From: Isoetes taiwanensis
Taxonomy: Eukaryota > Streptophyta > Lycopodiopsida > Isoetales > Isoetaceae
Reading direction: 5' to 3'
DNA length: 64,000 bases
NCBI GenBank assembly: GCA_021234155.1
Contig: JAJEKV010000010.1
Span: 8,688,815-8,752,814 of the forward strand
Made by a program: the position numbers and the translations under genes
Notes under the pieces: model-generated
The model's input: the letters and a program-made list of their open reading frames with translations, nothing else
Told to the model about the DNA's origin: nothing
Databases searched by the model: none
In this document: positions 45,820-58,110 of the stretch, in pieces
How positions within the stretch are numbered: position 1 is the first letter of the stretch
Layout: every line of letters begins with the position of its first letter

Positions 45820-48125
45820 CAGAGATAGGGAACCCATTTGGTCTGAAATAAATAATTGGTTAGTTGCCTAGAACATTGACAACTGGATTATTACTGGAGA
45901 CTTCAATAATACTCCTTCTTGGGATCTGAAATTGGGAAGTAAAATAAATATGACTAGAATTGAAAAATCAGAAAATGGTCTGATCCACATCCTCTCTTCT
46001 ACTGGTACCTAAACTTGGTCCAATAAGCAAAAGGACAAAGCAAGAGTTTCTTGCACTCTTGATAGATTTTATGTATCCAATCCTTCTACAGCCTTCTAGG
46101 ATAACAGCTATGTCACTACTGATGAGGGAACCTCAATCTCTGATCATCAACCTCAGTTTCTACATACCTCTCATATTACCAAAATTCAAAGGGAGGGAAG
46201 CACTTCTTACAAATTTAATACTTGCCTTCTCGACAATGAGAAGTTCTGTTCACAATTTAGAGCCTTCTATGAGGATCTCTCTGGAAATATGAATGAGACT
46301 GTTGCTAATGACAGAAAATTGCATTCCATGAAGCATTTCTATGCCAAAATCAAGACAATAAAGGGCTAGATCAAAAATTGGTCTAAAACTATGCATGATC
46401 AATGCAGCAGAGAGAAAAATCAGCTCATGATGTATATGAAAGATATCAGATCTTTGCTTCAAGATGATCCTACAAATTCCAACCTTCAATTGGGTGAGAA
46501 GATTTTGGAGAGAAAAATAAAGAACATTGAAGAGATGGAGGCTAAGGGCTCTGCTATTAGATGTAAGATTAAATACACCAATGATATGGACTCTGGCAGC
46601 AAAAAGTTCTTTTTTAGAGTTGCTAAAAGCAGGGTGTTGAGGAATTCTATAACTGAAGTTCAAGATGATAATAGCAACAACTACTCCTCTCATTCTGAGA
46701 TTGCCAATATGGACCTCTTTCAATGCAGGTCTATCCCTTCCAACAACATTACAGAGGCAAATGACTTTATGAGTATAGTGAATAATATCTTACCTTCTGC
46801 CTCTGAAATTATGGAAGATTCTATTATTGCTCTTCCTTCACAAGAAGAGATCCTTGCTACTCTGACCTCTTTCAGTAAAGGAAAATCTCCTGGCCCTGAT
46901 GGTCTTCCAGCTGAATTCTATATAAAATTTTGGGACATTCTCAAAAATGATCTTATCTCTCTGGTTCATGCCTTTTGGAATAATGAACATCTTCATTCTT
47001 CTATCTCCAGTGGTTTTATCTCCTTGGTTCCCAAAATTGATCACCCTTCTAAATTCCAAGAATGAAGACCTATCTCTCTCACAAACACTACCTATAAGCT
47101 ATGTACCAAAATTATTGCCTTGAGAATTAATAGCTTTCTGCAAAGGAATATCAGTCAAAATCAGTCAGCCTTTCTTCCTAACAGATATATTCTTGATAAC
47201 TATATGGCAGCCATGGAAGGTTTGCACTGGAATAAGATCTCCAATCAAAATTGCATTCTGCTCAAGCTGGAGTTCAAACGTGCCTTTGACTCAGTCAGAT
47301 GGGATTTCCTGGATTTTGCTATGTCTAAACTTGGCTTTCCTCCTAAACTGATTAATCTTATCTTTGGTCTAAATTCTAGATCTAACTCGGCTGTTCTCAT
47401 AAATGGTGTTCCCTCTGGCTTTTTCTCTCTTTCTTGTGGTGTTAGACAAGGATGTCCTCTTGCCCCTTATCTCTTTCTTGTGGCAGCTGATTTACTTACT
47501 AAGGTCATTATTCATTATCAGAACGCTGCTCAAATCAAGGGGTTAAAACTCCCTAATACTGATGAGTATCTCACTATTCTTCAATATGCAGATGACATTT
47601 TTTCCTTTCTTGATGCTGATATGGTTAATATTGAATCTTTTCTCAAAATCATAAACCAGTTCTCAGCTGCCTCAGGCATCCATCTAAACATCAACAAAAG
47701 TTTGATCATTGGAGACATTCCTCATCAACAATTAGCTGGAATCAATGTTCTCCCCCCGGCCATGCTACTAAATTGCTGAGTATGCCCCTTTCTTTGAATC
47801 AGAGTATTAAAGGCCTTTGGGATCCTATTCTTTTGAGAATTAAGAAAAAGTTGAACAACTACAGGAATTATCTCACTCTTGCTGGTAGAAACATTATTGT
47901 TAATTCTGTCATTGCAAGCTCTCATGCTTACTTTTCCACGGCCTTAGTTGCTCCTAAAAGTGTTTATTTAGAGCTAGAGAAAACTATTAGAAATTTCATA
48001 TGGAAAGCAAGTCACATTGTCAATTGGAACTCCATCTGTAAACCTAAGAACTCAGTTGGTCTTGGTTATAAGAACCTTTTTCTTCAAGCTCAATCTCTTG
48101 CAGTCATCACTCTTAAAACATAAAC
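45820..48125 (+). mobile_element. 5'-truncated L1-type LINE (endonuclease end and RT)
   Basis: A single reading frame from about 45822 to 47779 holds the end of the endonuclease (NWIITGDFNN, LDRFYV, ISDHQP) and then a full RT domain. The RT blocks are KGKSPGPDGLPAEFY, then RPISLTNTTYKL, LLKLEFKRAFDSVRW (motif A), GVRQGCPLAPYLFLVAADLL (motif B) and LQYADDIFSFL (motif C, YADD intact). The frame has five stop codons (45869, 46010, 46097, 46367, 47063) but no frameshift for almost 2 kb; the frame shifts only near 47760. The piece 47773-48123 continues the C-terminal region (GRNIIVNSVIASSHAYF). No poly-A tail or target duplication is defined. Confidence 0.9.
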
Positions 48126-48129
48126 GGGC

Positions 48130-48980
48130 TGTGAGGTTAAGCTCATTTGTAAACCATATATACACCAAATTTTCCTCTATCATGTAGAACTTCAGTTGTT
48201 GTTAGATGATATTGCGCTTCTTATGGAGTTAAAGGTTGCTTTTATCTCATAGAAAAGTAAGACGGCACATGTGCAAAGCTTCTAGCTCATCATTTTCAAT
48301 TTCTTTTTGCTTATCTGCATAGCAACAACCCTGCCTAACTTTCATAGTCCAACTAGAGTTGTGTTGCCCGCGAGGAAGATAAAGATGGTGCAAGCCATCA
48401 ACCTACTATCACTTAAAACAAATCTATCTGTAGCACCTATTACATGCAGATGCTTAGAACTTCCCTTATCAATTAAATATCACTTTCAGTACTTTCCTGT
48501 TATAGACAAAAAGAGAGAAGCATTTCAAACCTGGTAGAAATCGCTCATGTAATGAATCCAGTTGTGTTTACTCCATGCTCCATTGCTCAGTGAAACAACC
48601 AACTAACAAACAACTCCGGAATCGGAATGCATACAAACAACTCCGGCTGTATAACTTGCCATAGCCTACACGAAAGGATCTGTATACAAATCACTGAATC
48701 TTTTTTAAAGCCACATGACGCCACTGCGGCCATCTCCAAACCCCATGCCGCCATACCTAAAAAGTAGAGCTTCCAATCTGTGGGGAAAACTTCGGCCCCT
48801 TTTTTTCTATTCATCCGTTCGATCAAAAAGTCGACGTGGCCATTAGATCTAGGGCCAAACAAATTGCAACCGTTGGATCTAGGGCTGGATTGAAAACGGA
48901 CACACATTAAAATATTATAATATAGGATATTATAAGCCATGGGAGATGAATGACTTACCGAATGGAGCTGCTTTCATAGT
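48130..48980. other. No recognised gene
   Basis: Near 48830-48930 the phrases 'atccaacggttgc' and 'aaaatattataatatagg' resemble those at 26.8 kb and may mark a small non-autonomous element. Confidence 0.35.
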
Positions 48981-48984
48981 CGTT

Positions 48985-49110
48985 GTACAATTATTGGTAT
49001 AATACTTCAGCATTATTGGTATTATACGTGAGCATTATTGGTATTATACGTCAGCATTATTGGTATTATACTTCAACATTATTGGTATTATACTTCAACA
49101 TTATTGGATT
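48985..49110 (+). repeat. 22-bp tandem repeat
   Basis: 'cattattggtattatacgt' plus three bases is repeated five to six times with few changes. Confidence 0.9.
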
Positions 49111-49149
49111 CGTAGCTATAAATTCTTTTACCTTGTTTTCACTTCTCAC

Positions 49150-49348
49150 TTTTCATCCTTGCTTCTTGCTCCTTCATCTTCCTTGTTCCTTGATCTTCTT
49201 GCTACTTGATCTTCCTTGTTCCTTGATCTTCTTGCTACTTGATCTTCCTTGTTCATTGCTTCTTGCTACTTGATCTTGATCCTTGTTCCTTGCTACTTCA
49301 TTCCCGTGCTCCTTGCTACTTGATCTTGTTCCTTGCTCTTGATCTTGC
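49150..49348 (+). repeat. Pyrimidine-rich tandem repeat (CTTGCTACTTGATCTTC)
   Basis: Units of about 33 bases built on 'ccttgttccttgatcttc' and 'ttgctacttgatctt' recur up to the left end of the chromovirus LTR. Confidence 0.8.
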
Positions 49349-50657
49349 TGTGACGTCCCCTACTGTGATCACGGTGCCCTCACCGATACAAACAGAGTTC
49401 ATCCCCCATACCAGCTCCATGCTAATACAGGCCCCTCACATGACACCGCAACCCATGTCGTAAGAGCACATACATCAATATCATATGACCATCACGTAAG
49501 GATGGCCCTCCACATATCTGCATAGACAAAGATCAAAGACATCACATAGGGAATCCTACCCAAGGCTCGGACTCAAAGGGATGATCGACGGCTTGGGTCT
49601 CCGTGAGTTCATTGCGCATGTAATTCATGGCAATGGATTTGGCGGCACATGAACATGGCTTAGGGTTGTCCACTCCATCCGCCCCCTCAAGGCATTACCT
49701 TTGCAGATAGGTTGAAGAACTTCGGGTTGGACCGTAGAGTTCACGGGATCATAGCCAAAGGGGCTATAGCCGGGTTACATCTCCCTGCACTGGATGAGGC
49801 AGGTAGGGAGGTTTCTCTCCCACCGATGATCAATGCCATAGCAGTGCACTAGAGGACACCAACCGTCCGCACTTGACTTTTAACCCACTTGAAGGGAACT
49901 ACCACCACGATCCAGGTCCTCACCCCCGTGCCAAAGACAACCACCGCACAATGTGACCTCGGCTGAAACCCCCGGTGGCACCGCCGCGCCAGCACGGCTT
50001 CTTATCCCCAACGGGTGTCGAACTCATACTCGTGGTGCACGCAGTCCCCCGAAAGTATTAAGCGCTTAGTCCAAAGCGTTGCTCTCAGGGTAGACTTTAC
50101 ATCCCGAGAGAGCAACCGCTATGGACACAGCCCACCCTTATCAACCGGTCTCGACCCCTAAGAACACAACACAAAGGGCTATTGCACGCAGTCGCAACTA
50201 CAAGTGTGCTAGAGAGGCTACTCTAGGAGCATCAACTACAAAGCTTTAGGTCTCTACCCCCTTCCCAATACAAGGAGTTCACAGAGATACATCATCCATG
50301 TATATCACGTTGTAAGAACTAAAGAACAAGATCTAATCTATATCATAGAGTTAGGTTCTTTAGTTAGAATCTGCTATCTAGAGTTCTAGAGGGCTGCTAT
50401 GGGCAACTTAATAGGCTAAACCCACCGATTCAATGACTAAAACAGGTTTAGACTATCTAATTGGCCAAATACCGATCCTTGAGAGACTCTCCCGACCGAC
50501 GAGCTCGACCATCCCGCTGGAAACGCCAATCTAGAGAAACTAAGGTTGCAATTCTCCCAACCGAAGTTCGATGCGTTTTTGGTCGTTGAGGCAGCCAAAA
50601 CAGAAGTTTCAAAACCCCTAAAATCTAAAAAATTAGGTTAGTTAGGGTTTCCAACCC

Positions 50658-50665
50658 CTATATAG
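50658..50665 (-). promoter_or_regulatory. LTR TATA box (3' LTR)
   Basis: CTATATAG, shared with the other LTR at 62254. It is downstream of the palindromic array in the direction of transcription, which fits a U3 promoter. Confidence 0.6.
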
Positions 50666-50739
50666 ACAAGGGGGTGGTTAGGGTTTCCAATTATCCCCTT
50701 TTGGCATGTGGGATAATTGGTAATGGGCCCACTTGCTTT

Positions 50740-50945
50740 TAAGGTGGCAAATGTGCCCACATGGGTGCACCCAAATGTGCCCACATGGAAATGTGTGCAC
50801 ATTAATGAATGTGTACATTGGAAAATGTGCACATTACTTGCACCTATGGGTATGGCCCACTTGGCATCAAGTGGCCACATGGAAATGTGTGCCCACATTA
50901 ATGTGTACATTGGAAAATGTGCACATTAATACTAATGCACATTCT
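50740..50945. repeat. Palindromic GTGCACAT array in the LTR U3
   Basis: 'aaatgtgcccacatgg', 'aaatgtgtgcacattaatg' and 'gaaaatgtgcacatta' alternate, forming two sub-blocks of about 100 bases. The same array is in the other LTR (62350-62560). Confidence 0.85.
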
Positions 50946-51074
50946 TAGCAAGTTGCCCCCTAGGGCTACCCACTTGGCTATACGTTGGCGTACACGTCAA
51001 TCGGGGTGGCGTGTACGCGTGACGTGGCAGTACAATATACGTCCTGGGAGCGTATACTGTGCTGGAACGTCACA

Positions 51075-51087
51075 TTCTCCCCACCTT
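51075..51087 (-). promoter_or_regulatory. Polypurine tract next to the 3' LTR
   Basis: On the minus strand AAGGTGGGGAGAA lies directly before TGTGACG, the LTR start. This is the usual primer for plus-strand DNA synthesis. Confidence 0.75.
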
Positions 51088-51099
51088 GAAATGATGCCG

Positions 51100-51935
51100 C
51101 CCGCAAGATCGCGGGTTCCCCCACCTTGGAATCTTCCTAACCTGCAATCAACCTGATGCATACGATATGCTCCTATAATACTTACACATTTATTACAATT
51201 ACCTCAAGGTAATATTTTTATGACATTATTACATCATTATATTATGAAATAACTTATCAATTCACGATATTACTAGACAATTTACTCCAAACTTCACTTA
51301 ACATTACGATTAAGTTTATCAAAATTTAAAATTAACGTTCGAGGCACTCTTTGATTCCTTGCAACACATTCCAACAAAATTTGTGTTGCAAGTCTTCGTG
51401 AGTTCGACCTCCTTGCCCTCCCGGAGCTTCACCGCCTCACAGGTCGACACTATGTTAGTACCATTTAATTATTAATTAAAATTTTTGGTTATATGGTGAC
51501 CACCCCACCTATCTACATGGATGCATGGCTAATCTCCTACAGAGGGAAGAGGGTGAATCTTCCATTATGGTCGCGGAGACAGCTTACATGCCTATATGCC
51601 GCCATGCCTACACCTCTAGTTGCCCCAACAGGAGGATATCCTTTCGTGGGGGCGCCAAGGATAGATTCCTCCCTATCAAAGCATATATGGGGCTAAAGGT
51701 GCTTTTCCTATGAATGCATTCCTCAATGACCTCCTTTCTTCGAGGTCGCCTACTCGCGGGAACGTAAGTAGACTTTCTAATCTACCTTCCACCGCCCCAA
51801 GCGGAAACGCGGTCATGCCTACATTGACATTACACCACGCCCTAGAGATCACCGTAGTGGTCCCATCATCGGTGACAACGATGCACCCATACTAAGTTTA
51901 GGTGGCATGCGAGATTAATCTTAACTATACAAGAA
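51100..51935. other. Chromovirus 3' untranslated region
   Basis: AT-rich first half, then mixed sequence. No conserved domain is recognised between the end of pol and the polypurine tract. Confidence 0.4.
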
Positions 51936-51945
51936 TTAACCTACA

Positions 51946-52190
51946 CAAATCGACATGCCCGAGCCGATTTCTTCGGAGATGACCTTGCCGCCCCATTGCT
52001 CCATAACCGGTGGTATCGCTTTACTAAATCTTCTTGGTACCCATGTCGCCTTTCCATCGTAAGTGTTTCCACTTGACCAACACCGGAGGAATTCTCGATC
52101 TCCTCGCTTTGAAAGCTTTATCAAGAATCATCTGAACTATTTCACCGTTTCCTCCTGGCTATTTTAACATGCTATGTGAATCCAAGACTT
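51946..52190 (-). pseudogene. Chromodomain-like C terminus of the polyprotein
   Basis: Blocks PVLVKW, ATWVP and EDLVKRYHRLWSNGAARSSP are read in two frames, ending at a stop near 51946. The pattern (LVKW...ATW...) is that of the chromodomain at the end of chromovirus integrases, which recognises histone marks in heterochromatin. The middle is garbled by indels. Confidence 0.55.
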
Positions 52191-52299
52191 CGTCTCGATT
52201 TGGGGCATGCCTTTCAAAGAAACTCCACGTGGAAGACCTTTATGAATCTTAGGGTGTGGCCGGCAAGTCTAGCTTGTAGGCTTGATTGCCTTAGTTTCT

Positions 52300-53165
52300 C
52301 GACTATTCCGAAGGTCCATTCACCTTGAGCAAGCTTGCAATTGCCGATCCCTGAAGCCACCGCTTCACCTTAATCTTGAGCCAAACATCATCTCCAACTT
52401 CAACCTCTTTATCGTTTCGATGTTTGTCTACGATGCTCTTTGATCTAATTCTTGTCGCTAGCAGAACCAATGAACTTCCTACAGGCCGCGATATCGGCAA
52501 CATCCGGCGCGAACTGCAATTTTGACACACGGAAGTTGTTGCACCGGAGTTAGCACCGAGAAATGTGAATTGATCATAAACGGCCATTATTTGATGATTC
52601 CCGCTGGTGCTATTGTATGCAAACTCCACCAAGTGAATAAATTTCTTCCTAATACATACCTTGCTTATCCGCATATAAGTTTCAGAGCATGTCCTCAAAA
52701 TCCGCTGGTCCGCCTCGCCCGCCATCCGGCCCGAGGATGATTATGCCGCCGCGACAGCTTCGTCCGATCGCCGCGAAAGAGGTCTTGCCAAAGGTACCAC
52801 AACTCTATCCTCGGGCTTCGGAGATGATCTCCTTGGCATGCCATGAAGCCCGCCAAGATTTTTTGGTGAAGAGCTTTGGTTTATCCACGGCTGCACCAGA
52901 GTTCCGCAAGGGCACAAAATGTGCCATCTTCGACAACTTGTCGACCACTACCATTAAGGCATCCTTGCTCACCGCCCTTGGGAGTCCCGTGATGAAATCC
53001 ATGCCGACATTCTCCCACTTAGCGCTGGCACCACGGTTTTAATGCCCCCGAATTCGCTGTTCGCCTTCGCCTGGCTGCATAGCCGACATTCCTTGATGTA
53101 GCGAGCTATTTGCTTCTTCATTCTGCCAATAGCCGCCAAGACTTTTGAAATATGTTTCATGAATC
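52300..53165 (-). pseudogene. Integrase domain
   Basis: In order of translation: the zinc-binding region (KQIARYIKECRLCSQAKA, near 53090), the catalytic core start (MDFITGLPRA and VVVDKLSKMAHFVPL, 53002-52900), LHGMP at about 52840, and the core end (HLVEFAYNSTSGNHQI and VGDDVWLKIKVKR at 52640-52370). All lie in the minus strand but in different frames. Confidence 0.85.
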
Positions 53166-53429
53166 CCGTGATGGCTAGCTTGATATTGTTGTAGCGCGGT
53201 CGCGGAGGATCAACTTCTTACACCTCGATGATTCTGCTACGCCATTAACTTGTTTGGTATAACAAAGGCTCTCTCCTTCTTATAATGCTTGAAGGCCTCC
53301 CATTTTATCTCTGCTCTAGCCTCTAGAAAGGCTTGCCTATACCTCCTTGAAATCCACGCCCCGCTGGCAAGGACTCTTCAATCCTCTTACCAAAGTTGCC
53401 GGAGAGCCGAAATTGCATTGCAATGCACT

Positions 53430-53840
53430 CTTAGTTAGTCGATGCCTTTGAAAGCGCATTCACACACATTGAGCTTCCCCGCTTGTAAACTATATGAAAG
53501 TCATATTCTCGAGGAACCTCCATCCATTCCACGCCTCGATATGTGGAGCAGGCGAACAAGATATTGAGGCCTGATGGTTCCAGATCCAACCGGAACTTCC
53601 TTCCCAAGAGATAGCTACCGCTCCATATTCTTAATGCCCCCGACAAACCGCTAGCAACTCCCCGATCGTGGCGGTAGCGCTGCCTCGCGCTGCCATCTTC
53701 CTCGAATCATACGCTACCACACGCTTCTTGCATAAGCACCGCGACTCATAGCTATCTTTGCCTCGCATCTCGTTACAAGCTTATCTTTCTCCGTCCCATA
53801 GGTTAAAATCAATGTTGTTAAAGCTTCCTTCAACACCAAA
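53430..53840 (-). pseudogene. RNase H domain
   Basis: The frame 53646-53431 contains GSYLLGRKFRLDLEPSG, then YRGVEWMEVPREYDFHIVYK and VNALSKAS. This is the usual Ty3 RNase H end (YLLGRKFxxxTDH, YDFxIxY, ADALSR) with small deviations. Confidence 0.8.
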
Positions 53841-54109
53841 CCCCCCTTTTGGGCTTTGTGCCAATGCTCTACCCAATCTTTCACCTTCGGGCCTTCGCCG
53901 TGCGTCTCAGAACGGGCTGCTATCTTGTGAAGCAGTTCTTCACTTAACTTCCTCAGTAACCGCTAGGGCCGGAAACTTCGACTTCATGGATTCTTCTACC
54001 GCCACCGAATGACGCCTCAATCTTGGCGGGTCTGCGAGATGCCTTCGCTGGAGATCACATGACCTTAGATACTCCACCTTTTCGCTGGCGGTGGCGGCAC
54101 TTCAACTTA

Positions 54110-54640
54110 CGCATAACCGGTGCCTCTTCAACTTTCTAGCACTCTTTCTCGCGTTGTACGTTTTCAAGGGATCTCGCTATACACCAAAATGTCGCCAAAG
54201 AAAACAACAATCCACAAAGGTGTCCGTGAACTCCTCGAAGATATCGCTCTGGCGAGCCTCATGAACGCTGCGGCATTTGATAGTTTCCAAAGGCATTACC
54301 GTGGAACTCATAATGCCTATACCGCTTCCAAGGTGGTCTTTATGGATATCTTCTTTCCTCGGACTGCGGATATCCTCGACCTTAAGTCGATTTTGAGAAG
54401 ATCTGCACCTTGAGCCGCATCCATCAAGTCGCCGATCTTTGGGAGCTGCATTTGTTCTTAATGGTGTGCTTATTCAACTGTCTATAGTCTATGCAATATT
54501 CTCAACGATCCATCCTTCTTCTTGACAAAAAGAATGGGCGCTCCAAACGGCGAGACACTAGGTCTAATGAAACCTAGGTCGAGCAGCTCCTGCAACTGCT
54601 TTCAGCCTGACAACTCCTGTGTTGTCATTCTATATGGAGC
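54110..54640 (-). pseudogene. Reverse transcriptase domain
   Basis: [20 protein letters not shown] is read at 54510-54570. Blocks resembling LQGADLLKIDLRSR and YGHYEF follow toward 54190. The catalytic YxDD-type block (expected near 54140-54160) cannot be read cleanly because of a frameshift. Confidence 0.8.
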
Positions 54641-54649
54641 CTTACTTGT

Positions 54650-57600
54650 TGGCTTTTAGTCTCTGGTTCGAGGCTATTCCTGCACTCACTCTCCCCTATA
54701 AGGAGGGAGCCGCTTTGATCTCATCCGAAAGAGATCATGGAACTCCGCGGATTAGCCGAGATACTTGCTTCGGCAACTTGCCGGTAGCCGCTTGTCTTCC
54801 TTTTGCTTCCTTCTGATTCCCGCCACTAATCTCAAGCTTGAAGATGTATGCCACTTTGCTTACTCTTGATGCACTTGAACAAAATTGCTTAGAAGACACA
54901 TGCACGATGATGGGAACAACTTCGCTACTCCTCGCTATTCAATGATCTTGCCGCTCGCTGGAAGGTCACTTTCGGCTTCCACAGCCGACAATGGCCCCCG
55001 CTGGCTCAAGGTACTCCATTCCTATGATCAAGTCATAGTTTCCAATGCCCATTACTTCGCCCTATCCGATATTAATCCTCGGGCAAGTCGATGTCGGTTA
55101 ATTCTCTTGCCCGCCCCGCCTTTACTGCACCACTTGCTAAAAACAACGGTCTTGGCTTTGACTTTAGCGCTTCAACTTCAACATCCGAATCCATTCTCAA
55201 CGGGGATGCAAAGCATGGCTACTTCCCCGAAGTCTATCAAGACTATGAATGACTTAGCTTTAGCCTTCCCCATCGCGGAAATTACCTTATACCGCTCTCG
55301 CTTTGCTCAGATTCATTGGCGCAAAGATATGACACTCACCTCTGGAATATACCGGCCTTTCGGGCCGCTTGCCGTCCGGGACAGTGGCTTCCTAATCTCC
55401 CAACTCCGCTTAGAGCCGCACTCATGACGTGAGGGGCAGTTTGTCAGCCCCATGGTCTCTACTGAAGCACCAAGCATACCGCTTTTCTATGTACCTCGCC
55501 TTCTTTTCCTGCATTGCTTTGCAAAAGCGATTGCACCGCTTTGAGTAGTTTCTACCTTCCCGCTTGTCCTTGAAGGACACTCCCCGCTTTTCTCCTCACG
55601 CTTCCCCGTTCCCAATTCATATTGTTCTTAGCCGGATCTCGACCGGGTCAGCCTCGCCATAGCTTCCTCAGTCGCCTTGCCTTCTCCCCGAAGTACCGCT
55701 TCGCTTTGTGCCCGCCTTATTCGAGGTCCCCGGACTCCCTTGTGCTTTTATAGCCCCTTGATTCCCCGCTCGATACTGTCCTAGGGTTTATTGCTCTCAC
55801 AAGCTTCATGGATCTCCCCATTCAAATTTCGATATAGCTTTCATCAAGATGCTTCTTTCTCCCAACTTCTAAGACATACGTACTCTTTAGCCTCATGAAT
55901 TTTCCTCAGATATTTTCTCTCTTGAACTGATTTGTTGCCTTCCTTGCTGCAACCTCGTAAAACCGCGCGTATCATGCCGATCTTATGTTCCTTGAACGTA
56001 ATGGCGCTTTGAAGGCTTTAGCAAACTTTCTCGGGAACTTGCTGCCATCCCTCGCTAAGCCGCGGTGCCTTTTTGCATACCCCCTTCCACCAACCGAAGC
56101 TGCTCCTTTCAAGTTGGTTGTTGTACTCTGCCCTTGTCCTATCCTTCATACCATAAGTATTTCCAGACTCGGCCATTTTCGGCCCAAACCATGCTTCGCC
56201 TAAGCCCGAATTGCTTCTCCCCTCGAGAACTGTTCTGCTTTCCTGCCTTCCCATACATTGCCCAAGGAATCTACCTTCTTCTGGTAGCTCTGGGCCCCGG
56301 TATCTCTTTGTCGCCCCTTCCGTGTTCTTCGCTTTCCTTCCGCTTGGTTCCTCGAAGCTCGCTTTTCCTCTTCTTCCTCGTAGCTTCCGAGTTCGAGTTC
56401 GAACTTGAGTCGGAAGATTCGCCGGATCAGATCTCCTTCTTCTTGCTCCTCTTTCCTCACCTTTCCTTTCCTCCGCCAGCTGATGCTTATGCGAACCGGC
56501 ATTGCCCACCGAATCCTACTCGCTGTACCTGACAAGTACGTTTTTATTCAAGCCCAGATCCGCCCTCATTCATATTCTCGCTCAATATGGGTTCCCTATC
56601 TTCAAATAGGTTCCTTGCCTGGTGGTCTGGCGGGTTTGTTTCTATAAGGTCTCAGCTTGTCGCTCCCTCAAGCAGCCCTCTAGCTGCATCCACAAGTGAT
56701 TAATGGCTATATGGTTAAGTTCCATTTGTTTTGCATTGTTTATGTTTGTTGGTATAATTGTGGGGCAACATACATCAATAAAACATTTAAAGTGCAAATG
56801 TAATTGTATTTATATGTCATATAATATTTTAGGTGGTACAAAAGTCTCCCGATCAAGAGTCTAACTAGTCTTGAAATCGCTTCTATGAAGACGATTGTCT
56901 TCAAGAAACTTAACTTGGGCCGCCCCTACCGAAAGTGACCCAAGTTCCCGATGATGCTTGCCGGCTTAGCCTCCCCCTCGGATGGTTTCACTGTGTCTCA
57001 CCCGCGTTGACGTAAGGGCCGCACACCGCTAACTTCCGACGCTTGGTGGGGATGGCGGTCGAAGAGGTCATGCCATTGCCCTTTGACTAAGACAAACATA
57101 GTCGGCGATTTGTCGCTATTCGAAAGCATGCCCGCCGGGTTCGAGTAATCGCTATAAACACTCCTTCTTCTCGGCCTGACTGAACTTAAGGGTGGATTTC
57201 CGCTATTCTCCCATCCATCAGCAAGCAGTAAGTAGTACCGGAAATGAATTGCCGTTGTAAACGGTTTCTCCGCTTTGTTTGGCCTCCACTGCACTTCCGA
57301 CCTCTACTTCGCTGAGCTCCCCAGAATCTTCAATTGTGCTGGCCGAAGCCTCCTGAGGTCGCATTCTTCTCCTTTGGCAAGGGTGATATTGGAGGACCTC
57401 GCATTAGGATACTGTGGTCTTCCTAATGATCCCCATCTCGCTCTTGGAGGGCGAGGAACTCTCCTCAAGGCAGCCCCGGGCCGGCCCATCAATTGCCTCG
57501 ATGCCGCTATAAGCCTCCTGGATGTCACAGGTCGCTCCCCTGTAGGTGTCGACTCCTCACTTCTTGAGCGGAAGTCTGGATGCTCCCCGGACGATGAAGT

Positions 57601-58110
57601 CGCCCGTGCCGGCCCCGCACCGGGTGGAGCAGCCTCGGCCCAACCCCAGCCCTCTCCCTACATCTGACTGGATGTCGAGGAGCAGATACTCCTCTCCCGT
57701 CGCATGATGATAGGGGCTAGGCTTCAGATGCCTAGCCCGGGCGGGAGCACTCGATGCCCTCGGGCTGCTCTGCTCGGTTGATCAGCCTTCCCTCGCTTCC
57801 TTGGCGCCAGCCCTCGTCCGAGTCGAGCTCCGCGTATCCTTCGTCGTCCGACTCCTTCTTCATCCTCTCTGTTTCTTTTGTTCTTGTTGATACTCGCGTG
57901 CGATTTGCCCTTCCCTTTCTGTTCTCAGCTATGGGTTCAATCGGAGGGGATAGAGGTTGCCCCCATCGGGTTCTCGGCGCGGTGGGATAAGAAGATGGCT
58001 AGGCGGCGGTGTAATGGCGAGTTTTTACTTGGTCCCGTTGGCTGTCAGGACCATGTAGTCGGGTAGCCTTTTGCGCCTTGTTGGTCATAATTTGGCGATG
58101 TTGTGACATC
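54650..58110 (-). pseudogene. Presumed protease and gag region
   Basis: By position this should encode protease and gag. Long frames on both strands exist because of the pyrimidine-rich, GC-rich composition. A basic Arg/Lys/Glu-rich region at 56509-56200 (minus) and a possible garbled zinc knuckle near 56500 fit the end of gag. I could not confirm a protease motif. Confidence 0.4.

Larger units (their letters stand above)
49349..51074 (-). repeat. 3' LTR (left copy)
   Basis: 1726 bases from TGTGACGTCC to GGAACGTCACA. It is colinear with the right copy but differs by many small indels. It contains a TATA box at 50658 and an array of palindromic ATGTGCACAT-type motifs at 50740-50945 within the U3 part. 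Confidence 0.9.

Noticed and set aside
50638-50950. Cys/His-rich open frames in the LTR (repeated MCTL/CAH words)
   Set aside because: They come from the GTGCACAT palindromic array and appear in both LTRs; they are not a zinc-binding protein.
56018-56535. Arg/Gly/Glu-rich 163- and 155-codon frames on opposite strands
   Set aside because: They overlap in the presumed gag region of the chromovirus; at most one is gag, and neither shows a confirmed motif.
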